Shown one piece after another: positions 16,454 to 24,519 of a DNA stretch of 64,000 nucleotides. The translations under genes and the position numbers were made by a program. The first letter of the stretch is position 1, and the number at the start of each line of letters is the position of its first letter. The stretch is taken from assembly GCF_004916975.1 (NCBI RefSeq), contig NZ_STGQ01000001.1:2343939-2407938 (forward strand), given 5' to 3'. The stretch is from Paenibacillus dokdonensis (GTDB lineage Bacteria > Bacillota > Bacilli > Paenibacillales > Paenibacillaceae). The notes beneath the pieces are model-generated. The model was not told the origin of the DNA and ran no database searches. It saw only the letters and a program-made list of their open reading frames with translations.

Positions 16454-18070
16454 TTAATCCTTCCAGAAGAAGCGGCCGGCGAATAGATGCATCTTAAGCC
16501 AACTGCGCTGTTCATCTGTTAACCGGTCATCTTCGTCCAGCCTAGACTTGATATGGTTAGTTATAAGTTGCGGGATGCTTTGAACCATGTCCTGCTTCTC
16601 ATTCGCATCCAGATAGAGGATATCGTTAGTACAGGATCCTGGGGTCCAGCGCTGCCAAACAGGCAGTTCTTCTCCATTAGGATCACCCGTGTTTAAGAAA
16701 CGCCGTAAATAACTGCGCATGAGGGAAGAGAGCATTTTACGCCCGGGACCGTTATGCTCGGAAATGACTCCCACAGGATGGTTGTGCAAGACATTGGAGA
16801 AGTCCCCGGTATAGAAGGGGATATCCGCTCCATGAGGAGCTCCTATCAGAAAACGGATGACGGGATCGATAACACCGTCCTGCAATCCCCATCCGAAGCG
16901 GTAAGCGTAAATCGGCAGTTCCGGGATCCAATTTATTAATTTCTCAGCGACTAGCTCCACATTAAATGCCGCATACAGTTCGTTTCCATACTGAACGGCA
17001 AACTCATACAGCTTCTTTTGCTCCTCGTCCTCGGATAATGGTCCTTGCTGTAGGTGAAAGAAACGGGGATCCGCCAGTGCAAATCCAGAAAATTCGCTAG
17101 CCGTACTCCCTAGGATGACCGGTATACAAGACGGATGTCGATCCTTATGCTCTTCAAAGCCTTCCTTGGGAATGACCGTACCATCTTCGAATAAATGGGG
17201 AAATGCATCCATTCGTAAACCTGTATCTCCGATGATCTCAGCAAAGTGAGCAGCCTGTTGACCCCTGAGGTAATCAGAGATCGAGGCGGAAGAGTGCGTT
17301 GATATCCATCCGAGAGATTCTTCGAAATTATTCGTTACCCCGGATTTCATTAGTAAGGAGGCCAGGATTTCGTTTGCCTTTGCTTCGCCTTGATCGGATG
17401 TAACCGTCGTTAAGCCTCCGCTCATCGCATAAAGCTTATGAAAAAGCCCTTCGCTAAGAGGAGAACGATATGCGGCTAATGCATTTCTTGCGCCAGCAGA
17501 CTGGCCAGCCAACGTCACATTTTTCGGATCACCGCCAAAGGCAATGATATTCGTCTGCACCCACTTCAGTGCATGGATAATATCGAGAAGACCGTAGTTA
17601 CCCGAATCGTCCAAAGGGTCACCGGTTCGCAGAGCAGGATGTCGGAAAAATCCCATGCAACCTAAGCGGTAATTCACTGTGATGACGATACTGTTCGTTT
17701 CATAAGCCAATTGTCCGCCTTGAAAATCCCGTCCTGAACCATTTACGTTCCCTCCTCCATGCAGGAAGACGAAAACAGGCAGATCCGATTCCGCATGTTC
17801 GGGCCGCCAAATATTCAGATACAAGCAATCCTCGCTGCCAAACGGTAACCCTTGAGTCATCTGGATGCAGCCGTTTTTGAAATCGCGTACAGGCAAAATG
17901 CCAGTCCATGGTTCAACTTCACGCGGCGCTTTCCATCGAAGTTGATCCACCGGAGGGGAAGCATAAGGAACTCCTAACCAAGCGATAACGTTTATCTCTG
18001 CCAGACGTATACCCTTAAGCCACCCGCTAGAAACTTTTATCGTTTCATCCCTATTTTGTCTCGTGTTCAT
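16454..18070 (-). CDS. Type-B carboxylesterase
   Basis: 538 residues from ATG 18070; GTG 18079 is an alternative start. Carboxylesterase type-B fold with WLGVPYASPP near residue 31, EDCLYLNIWRP at 80-90, oxyanion-hole FLHGGGNVNGSG at 102-113, and nucleophile Ser191 in LAGQSAGARN. A conserved His occurs in the IGAPHGADIPFY segment. No signal peptide, so it is probably cytoplasmic. It is divergent from a LysR regulator (18191) with 120 bases between, and upstream of a TauE/SafE permease in an operon. The layout suggests LysR-controlled breakdown of an ester together with transport of its acid or the ester. Confidence 0.9.
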   Translation of the reverse strand: MNTRQNRDETIKVSSGWLKGIRLAEINVIAWLGVPYASPPVDQLRWKAPREVEPWTGILPVRDFKNGCIQMTQGLPFGSEDCLYLNIWRPEHAESDLPVFVFLHGGGNVNGSGRDFQGGQLAYETNSIVITVNYRLGCMGFFRHPALRTGDPLDDSGNYGLLDIIHALKWVQTNIIAFGGDPKNVTLAGQSAGARNALAAYRSPLSEGLFHKLYAMSGGLTTVTSDQGEAKANEILASLLMKSGVTNNFEESLGWISTHSSASISDYLRGQQAAHFAEIIGDTGLRMDAFPHLFEDGTVIPKEGFEEHKDRHPSCIPVILGSTASEFSGFALADPRFFHLQQGPLSEDEEQKKLYEFAVQYGNELYAAFNVELVAEKLINWIPELPIYAYRFGWGLQDGVIDPVIRFLIGAPHGADIPFYTGDFSNVLHNHPVGVISEHNGPGRKMLSSLMRSYLRRFLNTGDPNGEELPVWQRWTPGSCTNDILYLDANEKQDMVQSIPQLITNHIKSRLDEDDRLTDEQRSWLKMHLFAGRFFWKD

Positions 18071-18190
18071 CCCATACACCCACGCTTTCTTCCATGCTTT
18101 CTTTCATTATAAAGTTCTGTCATAATAATGAAAAATATATAATTATACATATAATTAATAACCATAGAGTTATATATGGAGGGGATCGCA

Positions 18191-19060
18191 ATGGAGCTGC
18201 TCTCACTCCGTTACTTTCAAATGGTTGCACGTCTAGAGAATATGACCAGAGCTGCCGAGTCACTGCAAGTTTCTCAACCCGCCTTAAGCAAAATGATAGG
18301 AAATCTCGAAAAAGAATTAAACGTGAGATTGTTCGACCGCACGGGGAAGTACATTCGGTTGAATGAATATGGGAGGCGGTTTCTTGCTAAGGTAGACTTG
18401 GCGCTTCAAACATTGGATGACGGAAAAACAGAGCTTCACGACATGGCCAAAAGACCATCAGGAACTGTCGTAATTTACATCCAAGTAGGTTCTTATTTGC
18501 TTCCAGACATGATTACTTCATTTCGGAAGCTGTACCCGGAAGCCGAATTCAAGCTGCTGCAGCATGATCAGAATCTCCGCGAAACTCCCGCTTATGATCT
18601 ATGCCTTTCTTCATCTCCGTTCCGAATGCCGGGAAACGAGTCGATTGCATTAATAACGGAAGAGATCATGCTTGCGGTTCCGAGTGACCATAGGCTCGCT
18701 CATCGTAAGAGCATTCAACTATCCGAACTTGCGGAAGACGGATTTATTAGCTTAAAGCGGGGCAAACAGCTCCGGGAAATGACGGATTCTCTCTGCTTTG
18801 CGGCTGGTTTTACACCGCGAATCATTTACGAATGCGACGAGCCATCCATGGTCCGCAGCCTTGTCCACTCGGGGCTGGGAGTTTCCTTTATTCCATCGAT
18901 GACGTGGGGCGGTTCTCAGGGATCTTCCAGCGTTCTCATACCCATCGAAGAACCGGTAAGTTCCAGAACCATTGAGATCACATGGTACACCAATCGTTAC
19001 ATGACGCAGGTCGCAAAAAAATTCAAGGAATTTGTTCAAGTGTATTTCAAGCAGTTATAA
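18191..19060 (+). CDS. LysR family transcriptional regulator
   Basis: 289 residues from ATG 18191, which follows GGAGGGGATC; an in-frame earlier start at 18176 overlaps that site. N-terminal winged HTH with the LysR signature LENMTRAAESLQVSQPALSK (residues about 15-34), then a periplasmic-binding-protein-like effector domain. It is divergent from the carboxylesterase-permease operon, its most likely target. The intergenic region is very AT-rich with several palindromic stretches (for instance ATAATTATACATATAATTAT). It resembles the LysR at 57541 through the HTH and linker, so the two are paralogues. Confidence 0.93.
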   Translation: MELLSLRYFQMVARLENMTRAAESLQVSQPALSKMIGNLEKELNVRLFDRTGKYIRLNEYGRRFLAKVDLALQTLDDGKTELHDMAKRPSGTVVIYIQVGSYLLPDMITSFRKLYPEAEFKLLQHDQNLRETPAYDLCLSSSPFRMPGNESIALITEEIMLAVPSDHRLAHRKSIQLSELAEDGFISLKRGKQLREMTDSLCFAAGFTPRIIYECDEPSMVRSLVHSGLGVSFIPSMTWGGSQGSSSVLIPIEEPVSSRTIEITWYTNRYMTQVAKKFKEFVQVYFKQL

Positions 19061-19145
19061 AACAGGCGGAATTATTAATATAGATCCAAAAAAACTACCT
19101 GTAGTATAATGAAATCACTTGAAGCTATAGGGGGAATCACAGCCA

Positions 19146-19775
19146 ATGCTTGCCGCTGAAATCAGCATCATAGAGTATGTTACTGAGCAGAACATCGAAC
19201 TCCTTTTGGAGCGCTTCCGCTCGCTGGGGCCGCTGCCCGGCATACTGCTAACTTTTCTGAAATCTTTCGTTCCGCCACTGCCTACCATCGTGATCGTCGG
19301 CGCCAATGCCGCCATCTATGGGTTGTGGCTGGGTTTTCTATATTCGTGGATCGGCCTCTTTACGGGCAGTTTGCTTACGTTCTGGCTGATTCGCAAAGCG
19401 TCGGATACACCCTTTATTCGGCGCTGGGCGGCTAAGCCCAAGGTACAGAAGGCCATGGTGTGGGCGCAGAGGAACGGGTTTAGCTTCGTCTTTCTCCTAA
19501 GCATGCTCCCGATCGGACCGTTCGTCGTCATTAACATGGCCGCGGGATTAACGCGAATGCCTACAGTTTCCTTTGCGACAGCCGTAGCACTAGGCAAAGG
19601 AGTCATGGTTTTCTGCGTTTCCTATATTGGAACGCATCTGTCTGATTTTATCGACCAGCCCGTCAAGTTTATCGGAGTGGCGTTGTTCATTGCGGCTTCT
19701 CTATGGTTGAATCGGAGGCTGCAGGCCTATTTTAAGATATCAGAAAGTACAAACTTCACGGAGTCAGCTTCCTGA
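19146..19775 (+). CDS. VTT-domain (TVP38/TMEM64, DedA-like) membrane protein
   Basis: 209 residues, four to five membrane helices. The VTT core shows LLTFLKSFVPPLPTIVIVGA near residue 35, a glycine-rich GLWLGFLYSWIGLFTGSLLT and FLLSMLPIGPFVVINMAAGL near 115. Families with this fold move or scramble lipid carriers such as undecaprenyl phosphate or phospholipids; YtxB/YdjZ-type members remain uncharacterised. The start follows GGGGGAATCAC at somewhat long spacing. It stands alone between LysR and a terminator. Confidence 0.85.
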   Translation: MLAAEISIIEYVTEQNIELLLERFRSLGPLPGILLTFLKSFVPPLPTIVIVGANAAIYGLWLGFLYSWIGLFTGSLLTFWLIRKASDTPFIRRWAAKPKVQKAMVWAQRNGFSFVFLLSMLPIGPFVVINMAAGLTRMPTVSFATAVALGKGVMVFCVSYIGTHLSDFIDQPVKFIGVALFIAASLWLNRRLQAYFKISESTNFTESAS

Positions 19776-19947
19776 TATCGCAAGAAAAACTACTGCTAAA
19801 CGCGGTCTGTCTTCTGGGAATGTACGTCGATAGACGTTTTTCTTACGTCCGCGGCGGCTGTTGCCCCTAGACACGCGGACACCATGGAATAGTGTGTAGA
19901 GAGAGCTTGGAGTCAGATTATAAGTAATAGAACAATGAAAATTGCGT

Positions 19948-19985
19948 CCCCTGGCCGTTCGGCCAGGGGTTTATTCTATATTTTT
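19948..19985 (+). terminator. Rho-independent terminator
   Basis: CCCCTGGCC (19948-19956), loop GTTC, GGCCAGGGG (19961-19969), then a T-rich tail. The 329-base gap 19776-20104 otherwise holds only the promoter region of the ArsR-type gene. Confidence 0.85.
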
Positions 19986-20025
19986 TCTCTCAACCTACAA
20001 GTTTTCTGTGTTTTGATTGTTTTAA

Positions 20026-20066
20026 TACAATAATTCTGTACAAATACACAAGAAAGTGTTTATAAT
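20026..20066 (+). promoter_or_regulatory. Promoter and candidate operator of the ArsR-type regulator
   Basis: An imperfect palindrome TACAATAATTCTGTA (20026-20040) overlaps a weak -35 (TGTACA, 20037-20042); TATAAT follows at 20061-20066 after 18 bases. The palindrome matches 12 of 15 positions of the perfect one before the ABC operon at 21095. The position fits autorepression. Confidence 0.5.
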
Positions 20067-20104
20067 ATTGTAAATAAATCAAATCATGGGAAGGTGACAT
20101 TCCT

Positions 20105-21028
20105 TTGCTTGAAGTTTCCATAAATGATTCCGAACGATTGGTAAAGGTAGCGCATGCACTCAGCACGCATACAAGGGTCAATATCATCAAATTGCTGTTG
20201 AACAAGCCCAACCTCAATATTCTTGAAATTGCCGAGAAGCTGGATATCCCCGTATCCACTGCCGCCAACAATGTCAAAGTATTGGAAGAGGCCGAATTGA
20301 TTGTAACGGAACTTCAACCAGCAACTAGAGGGGCTATGAAAGTATGCAGCCGGAATTTTGACGATGTTCGTCTAATTTTGAATCCTAGTGCTTATGATCC
20401 AAATACAAGCAAGATCGTAGAGATTGAAATGCCGATCGGACACTTCAACAACTTTGACATTGTACCGACTTGTGGTATGGCAAATGCTTCATGCATGGTA
20501 TTTCAAGAGGATGATCCTGTAAATTTCTACCTCCCGGAGAGCAGGACGGCTGAAATAATCTGGTTTCGGAAGGGGTGGATTGAATATCGCTTCCCTAAAA
20601 AGCTGCCTGCGGGAGCTCAGATTTATACTCTTGAGTTCTCCCTGGAACTTTGCTCGGAAGCTCCGAACTATAATAATGACTGGCCTTCGGAAATTACAGT
20701 TTGGGTGAATGAGGTTGAGGTTGGCTCGTGGATATCGCCGGGGGATTTTGGCGACCATCGAGGCAAGCTAAACCCGTCATGGTGGTATGACAACAGCACC
20801 CAACATGGTTTGCTGAAGAGTTGGTCGATTGACTTGACGAAGAGTATGATCGATAAAGAGAAATGCTCCGATCATTCACTCCATGATCTCCGGTTAGGAG
20901 AAAAGCCGTACATTACGCTCAGGATCGGAATTAAGCCGGATGCCAAGCATCAAGGCGGTATAAACCTGTTCGGCAGAGGTTTCGGCGATTATGCGCAGGG
21001 AATTATTATGAGAATGGAGTATAACTAA
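20105..21028 (+). CDS. ArsR-type HTH regulator with a large C-terminal beta-rich domain
   Basis: 307 residues from TTG 20105 after GGGAAGGTGA. Residues about 8-75 form an ArsR-like winged helix (ALSTHTRVNIIKLLLNKP, then IAEKLDIPVSTAANNVKVLE). Ordinary ArsR repressors are about 100 residues; here about 230 further residues follow, rich in Trp, Tyr, Asn and Gly and with beta-sandwich character (ITVWVNEVEVGSWISPGDFG, INLFGRGFGDYAQGI). I infer a fused ligand-sensing domain, perhaps for a sugar. No metal-binding CxC site is seen in the HTH. It sits directly before the sugar ABC/GH43 operon, and similar palindromes occur before both, so it probably regulates that operon. Confidence 0.8.
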   Translation: MLEVSINDSERLVKVAHALSTHTRVNIIKLLLNKPNLNILEIAEKLDIPVSTAANNVKVLEEAELIVTELQPATRGAMKVCSRNFDDVRLILNPSAYDPNTSKIVEIEMPIGHFNNFDIVPTCGMANASCMVFQEDDPVNFYLPESRTAEIIWFRKGWIEYRFPKKLPAGAQIYTLEFSLELCSEAPNYNNDWPSEITVWVNEVEVGSWISPGDFGDHRGKLNPSWWYDNSTQHGLLKSWSIDLTKSMIDKEKCSDHSLHDLRLGEKPYITLRIGIKPDAKHQGGINLFGRGFGDYAQGIIMRMEYN

Positions 21029-21094
21029 AGCTATGCCCATAAGCTCCAGATGCCTTGTAACAACAAGGATATCTGGATTTTTTTTGCTTTATCA

Positions 21095-21109
21095 TACAAT
21101 ATTATTGTA
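21095..21109 (+). promoter_or_regulatory. Perfect palindrome before the sugar ABC operon
   Basis: TACAATA-T-TATTGTA, nine bases upstream of the -35 of the sugar-binding-protein promoter. Candidate binding site for the ArsR-type regulator; a position upstream of -35 could mean activation. Confidence 0.5.
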
Positions 21110-21123
21110 AGAAAGCGTTGACA
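21110..21123 (+). promoter_or_regulatory. CcpA cre-like site overlapping the -35
   Basis: AGAAAGCGTTGACA agrees with the cre consensus TGWAANCGNTNWCA at 13 of 14 positions (only the first base differs). It overlaps the TTGACA -35 box, which fits carbon catabolite repression of the operon. Confidence 0.6.
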
Positions 21124-21146
21124 TTTACCTAATATATACATAATAT
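21118..21146 (+). promoter_or_regulatory. Sigma-A promoter of the sugar ABC/GH43 operon
   Basis: TTGACA (21118-21123), 17-base spacer, TAATAT (21141-21146), 111 bases before the sugar-binding protein start. Confidence 0.75.
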
Positions 21147-21257
21147 CTTGTTTATAAACGAAATAAATGAATTAATTGCTTTATATGCTTTTTTATGTAC
21201 AGCATGTTCTCCAGTTATTTTGTTTATTACGATTTTATCAAAGGGGGAAGAGGGATT

Positions 21258-22655
21258 ATGTTTAGAAAAGGAAAATGGGTTAGTCTTTCGTTAACGATGG
21301 TGCTCAGCTTCATGTTGGTTCTCTCTGGTTGTAACTCCGGCAACAACAGTAACGAAAGCAACACGGCAGATTCCAAAACAGACACTAAAACAGACACTCA
21401 AACAGAAGCAACAAATGCAACTCCTGACAAAGATGCAAAATCCGTAATTGAATTTATGGGATGGGGCGGAGATTCTGAGAAAGCCGTTTTTGAGAAACTG
21501 ATTGCATCCTATATGAAGAAATATCCGAACAAGAAGGTAAAATATACCGTTGTTCCTCCTGCGGAATATTACCAGAAGCTTGATACCTTGATTGCAGCCA
21601 AGAAGACTCCGGACGTATTTTATGCCGGCGGGGCTCACTTTAACAAGCTTGTCTCCAGCGGTGTGCTGCTGAATCTGGAATCTCAACTTAGCTCCAGCGA
21701 GATGGTGGATACGAATAACGTTTGGAAACAAGGGTTGGACCGTTATCGTTATGATGGCACTACTGTGGGCAAGGGAGATTTATATGGATTACCGAAAGAT
21801 GTGGGTCCGTGGGCTTTTGCTTACAATAAGGATTTGTTTGACAAGGCCGGCCTCCCATACCCAAGCGCAAAAGCTGGCGAATATACTTGGGATCAAATGA
21901 TTGCCGATGCCAAAAAAATTACTACTACCAATGAACGCGGAAAAATCGATACCTTTGGCGTTGCCGCCTATTCGCTTGAATCAGCAGTTTGGGCAAATGG
22001 CGGGGACTGGGTGGATCCTGCCTCAGGTAAAATCACGATTGATACGCCTGAGTTTGCTGAAGCGATGCAGTTCGTGGCAGATTTGAGCCTGGTCAACAAA
22101 GTCAGCCCTTCACCGGATGATGAGAAGGCTCAGAATGGTTATACCCGCTTCGTTGCCGGCAAAGTGGCTATGTTCCCGATGGGGCCGTGGGACCAACCAG
22201 GTTTCTGGGATTTGCCGTTCCAATGGGATATCGCGGCATGGCCGGCAAGCCCTAACACAGGAAAAACAGCTACCTGGCTAGGCTCCCTTGGATTTGTGGT
22301 ATCGAAAAATACCGAATATCCGGAAGATTCATTCGCGCTCGCCTCTTACCTGAGTCTCGACAAGGATTCCCAGAAAGAAAACTATGTTCTGGGGCAGGCT
22401 GTACCGAACTTGATCGATATGGCGAAGGGTGAATTCATGGAAGTGGATAAGGCACCAAAAACGCGTCAGGTATTCATCGATATTATTGAAGATTATGGTC
22501 GTCCACCGATTGAAGTATCCTCCAAGAATACCAAATGGCTTGACACGTTCTCGCAGGATGCAAGTCAGGTATGGAACGGTAAAAAAACTGCAGCGGAGTT
22601 TGTAAAAGAAGAGCAGCCTAAGCTGCAAAAGCTATACGACGAGAACAACAAGTAA
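21258..22655 (+). CDS. Extracellular sugar-binding lipoprotein (family 1 solute-binding protein)
   Basis: 465 residues from ATG 21258 behind AAGGGGGAAGAGGG; the frame upstream of it is not translated. The signal peptide ends in lipobox LSGC with lipid-anchor Cys25, followed by a Ser/Asn/Thr/Lys-rich linker and a periplasmic-binding-protein fold (IEFMGWGGDSEKAVFEKLIA, VAGKVAMFPMGPWDQPGF). It captures an oligosaccharide at the cell surface for the permeases encoded downstream. With two GH43 enzymes in the same operon, an arabino- or xylo-oligosaccharide is a reasonable but unproven ligand. No ATPase gene is present; such importers usually borrow a shared MsmX-type ATPase. Confidence 0.93.
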   Translation: MFRKGKWVSLSLTMVLSFMLVLSGCNSGNNSNESNTADSKTDTKTDTQTEATNATPDKDAKSVIEFMGWGGDSEKAVFEKLIASYMKKYPNKKVKYTVVPPAEYYQKLDTLIAAKKTPDVFYAGGAHFNKLVSSGVLLNLESQLSSSEMVDTNNVWKQGLDRYRYDGTTVGKGDLYGLPKDVGPWAFAYNKDLFDKAGLPYPSAKAGEYTWDQMIADAKKITTTNERGKIDTFGVAAYSLESAVWANGGDWVDPASGKITIDTPEFAEAMQFVADLSLVNKVSPSPDDEKAQNGYTRFVAGKVAMFPMGPWDQPGFWDLPFQWDIAAWPASPNTGKTATWLGSLGFVVSKNTEYPEDSFALASYLSLDKDSQKENYVLGQAVPNLIDMAKGEFMEVDKAPKTRQVFIDIIEDYGRPPIEVSSKNTKWLDTFSQDASQVWNGKKTAAEFVKEEQPKLQKLYDENNK

Positions 22656-22680
22656 AGGATAGCTAATGCTGTGACGGAGG

Positions 22681-22724
22681 AGCGAAAACGACGAGACCTC
22701 GGTTTGAGACGTTTTCGCTTTTTC
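22681..22724 (+). terminator. Intercistronic hairpin behind the binding-protein gene
   Basis: Perfect 10-bp stem AGCGAAAACG (22681-22690) with CGTTTTCGCT (22710-22719), then TTTCT. Lying between binding protein and permease genes, it probably gives partial termination or mRNA protection so that more binding protein than permease is made. Confidence 0.75.
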
Positions 22725-22752
22725 TGTTTGCGGTATAGGGAGGGAAATGTGA

Positions 22753-23646
22753 ATGAAAAACAAAACCCCGGGATATCGGCGTAAAGAAATTATTTGGTCT
22801 CTGCTATTTATTGCCCCGCCAATACTAGGCTTCCTGATCTTTAGCTTAACGCCACTGATCACTTCGTTCGGATTAAGCTTCATGTCATGGGATATGTTCA
22901 CACCCGCCAAATTTACAGGTACGGAAAATTTCCAGTACATGTTTGCGGATGAGAAGTTTTACAAATCACTTTTCAACACGGTTTTCCTGCTTCTTGGGGT
23001 TCCGATTGGCATGATGATTTCAATGATGCTGGCCATCCTGATGAACCGTTCTTTAAAAGGGATTTCGATTTTCCGTACCATTTACTATATTCCTGTCATT
23101 TCGCCGATCATTGCCGTTTCATTACTTTGGCAATGGCTACTGAATTTCGACTACGGAATTATCAATGAATTTATTTGGAACATTTTTGGGATTCAAGGGC
23201 CTAATTGGCTTGGTGATTCAAACTGGGTTAAGCCGTCATTTATCATCATGGGGCTTTGGGGCGGTGTAGGCGGAAACATGGTGCTCTATCTGGCCGGCCT
23301 GCAAGGCATCCCATCCAGTTATTATGAAGCGGCTCAGGTGGATGGAGCTTCACGCTGGCACCAATTCAAGCATATTACCCTTCCTTTGTTGTCGCCCATT
23401 CATTTTTATGTGGTTGTCATGGGGGTTATTGGGACTTTCCAGTCTTTCAGCCAAATGTACATTCTGGCGGCCGACGGCGGACCGGAATACAGCGGGGCAA
23501 CGATTGTATATTACATCTTCCAGGAGGCCTTCAAGTATTTCAATATGGGATACGCGAGTGCAGTGGCATGGGTTCTGGGGATTCTGATTTTTATCCTGAC
23601 CCTTTTCCAGTTCCGCATCTCCAAGCGCTGGGTCTACCAGGATTAA
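22753..23646 (+). CDS. Sugar ABC transporter permease, MalF/UgpA type
   Basis: 297 residues, start ATG 22753 behind AGGGAGGG. Six membrane helices; the EAA loop that contacts the ATPase is YYEAAQVDGASRWHQFKHIT (about residues 195-214). It forms a heterodimer in the membrane with the product of the next gene and takes sugar from the lipoprotein encoded upstream. Confidence 0.93.
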   Translation: MKNKTPGYRRKEIIWSLLFIAPPILGFLIFSLTPLITSFGLSFMSWDMFTPAKFTGTENFQYMFADEKFYKSLFNTVFLLLGVPIGMMISMMLAILMNRSLKGISIFRTIYYIPVISPIIAVSLLWQWLLNFDYGIINEFIWNIFGIQGPNWLGDSNWVKPSFIIMGLWGGVGGNMVLYLAGLQGIPSSYYEAAQVDGASRWHQFKHITLPLLSPIHFYVVVMGVIGTFQSFSQMYILAADGGPEYSGATIVYYIFQEAFKYFNMGYASAVAWVLGILIFILTLFQFRISKRWVYQD

Positions 23647-23676
23647 GCTCATGCAGGAATAGGAGGATTGAAAAGT

Positions 23677-24516
23677 ATGGTAAAACAACGCCGTTTGATC
23701 AATTTGATCGTCTATATTGTGCTAATCGCAGGATCATTTATTATGCTTGGCCCGCTGGCTTGGACGCTTTCCACGTCCTTAAAGAGCCAGAAGCATGTTT
23801 TTGATATTCCGCCCCAGTGGGTTCCGGATCCGATTACCTGGCTGAATTACAAGGATGTGTGGAACAAAGCGCCTCTATTGTTCGGATTTATGAATAGTGC
23901 CATCGTCGTCGTATCCGTTTTGTCCGTCGGATTATTTGTTGCGGCCATGGCAGCATACTCATTTTCTAAGTTTGACTTTCCATTTAAAGAAGGCATTTTC
24001 CTTGCCTTATTGGGAACGATGATGATCCCTTATTCGGTCGTCATGATTCCCCAATATATCGGATTCTCGGAACTCGGATGGGTCGATACGCTACTGCCGT
24101 TAATTATACCAGGCATGTTCGGGAATATTGTAACGATCTTCTTCTTCCGTCAATTTATGCAGGGTTCCATTCCGAATGATCTCATTGATGCGGCAAAAAT
24201 AGACGGTTGCGGGTATTTTCGTACGTTTTCGACCGTGGCTCTTCCCATCATTAAGCCCGCGATCGCAGCCCAGGCTGCGCTTGGTTTCATGGGGATATGG
24301 AACGACTTTCTTGGACCGCTTATTTATCTGCATACACCAGAACGACAAACCATTCAGGTGTTGATTGCAAGCATGCAATCCAATTATATCTCCACCTCCA
24401 ACTATCCGTCACTCATGGCTGCATCGATCATTGCACTTTTACCGGTCGTTATCGTCTTTTTCTTTGCCCAACGTTACTTCATTGAATCTCTTGCCATCAC
24501 GGGCATCAAAGGCTAA
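23677..24516 (+). CDS. Sugar ABC transporter permease, MalG/UgpE type
   Basis: 279 residues from ATG 23677, ten bases after AGGAGG; a TTG at 23668 is too close to that site. Six helices, EAA loop near LIDAAKIDGCGYFRTFSTVA with IIKPAI following, and the typical C-terminal RYFIESLAITGIKG. Partner of the preceding permease. The GH43 gene starts four bases after its stop, so translation is coupled. Confidence 0.93.
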   Translation: MVKQRRLINLIVYIVLIAGSFIMLGPLAWTLSTSLKSQKHVFDIPPQWVPDPITWLNYKDVWNKAPLLFGFMNSAIVVVSVLSVGLFVAAMAAYSFSKFDFPFKEGIFLALLGTMMIPYSVVMIPQYIGFSELGWVDTLLPLIIPGMFGNIVTIFFFRQFMQGSIPNDLIDAAKIDGCGYFRTFSTVALPIIKPAIAAQAALGFMGIWNDFLGPLIYLHTPERQTIQVLIASMQSNYISTSNYPSLMAASIIALLPVVIVFFFAQRYFIESLAITGIKG

Positions 24517-24519
24517 CCC

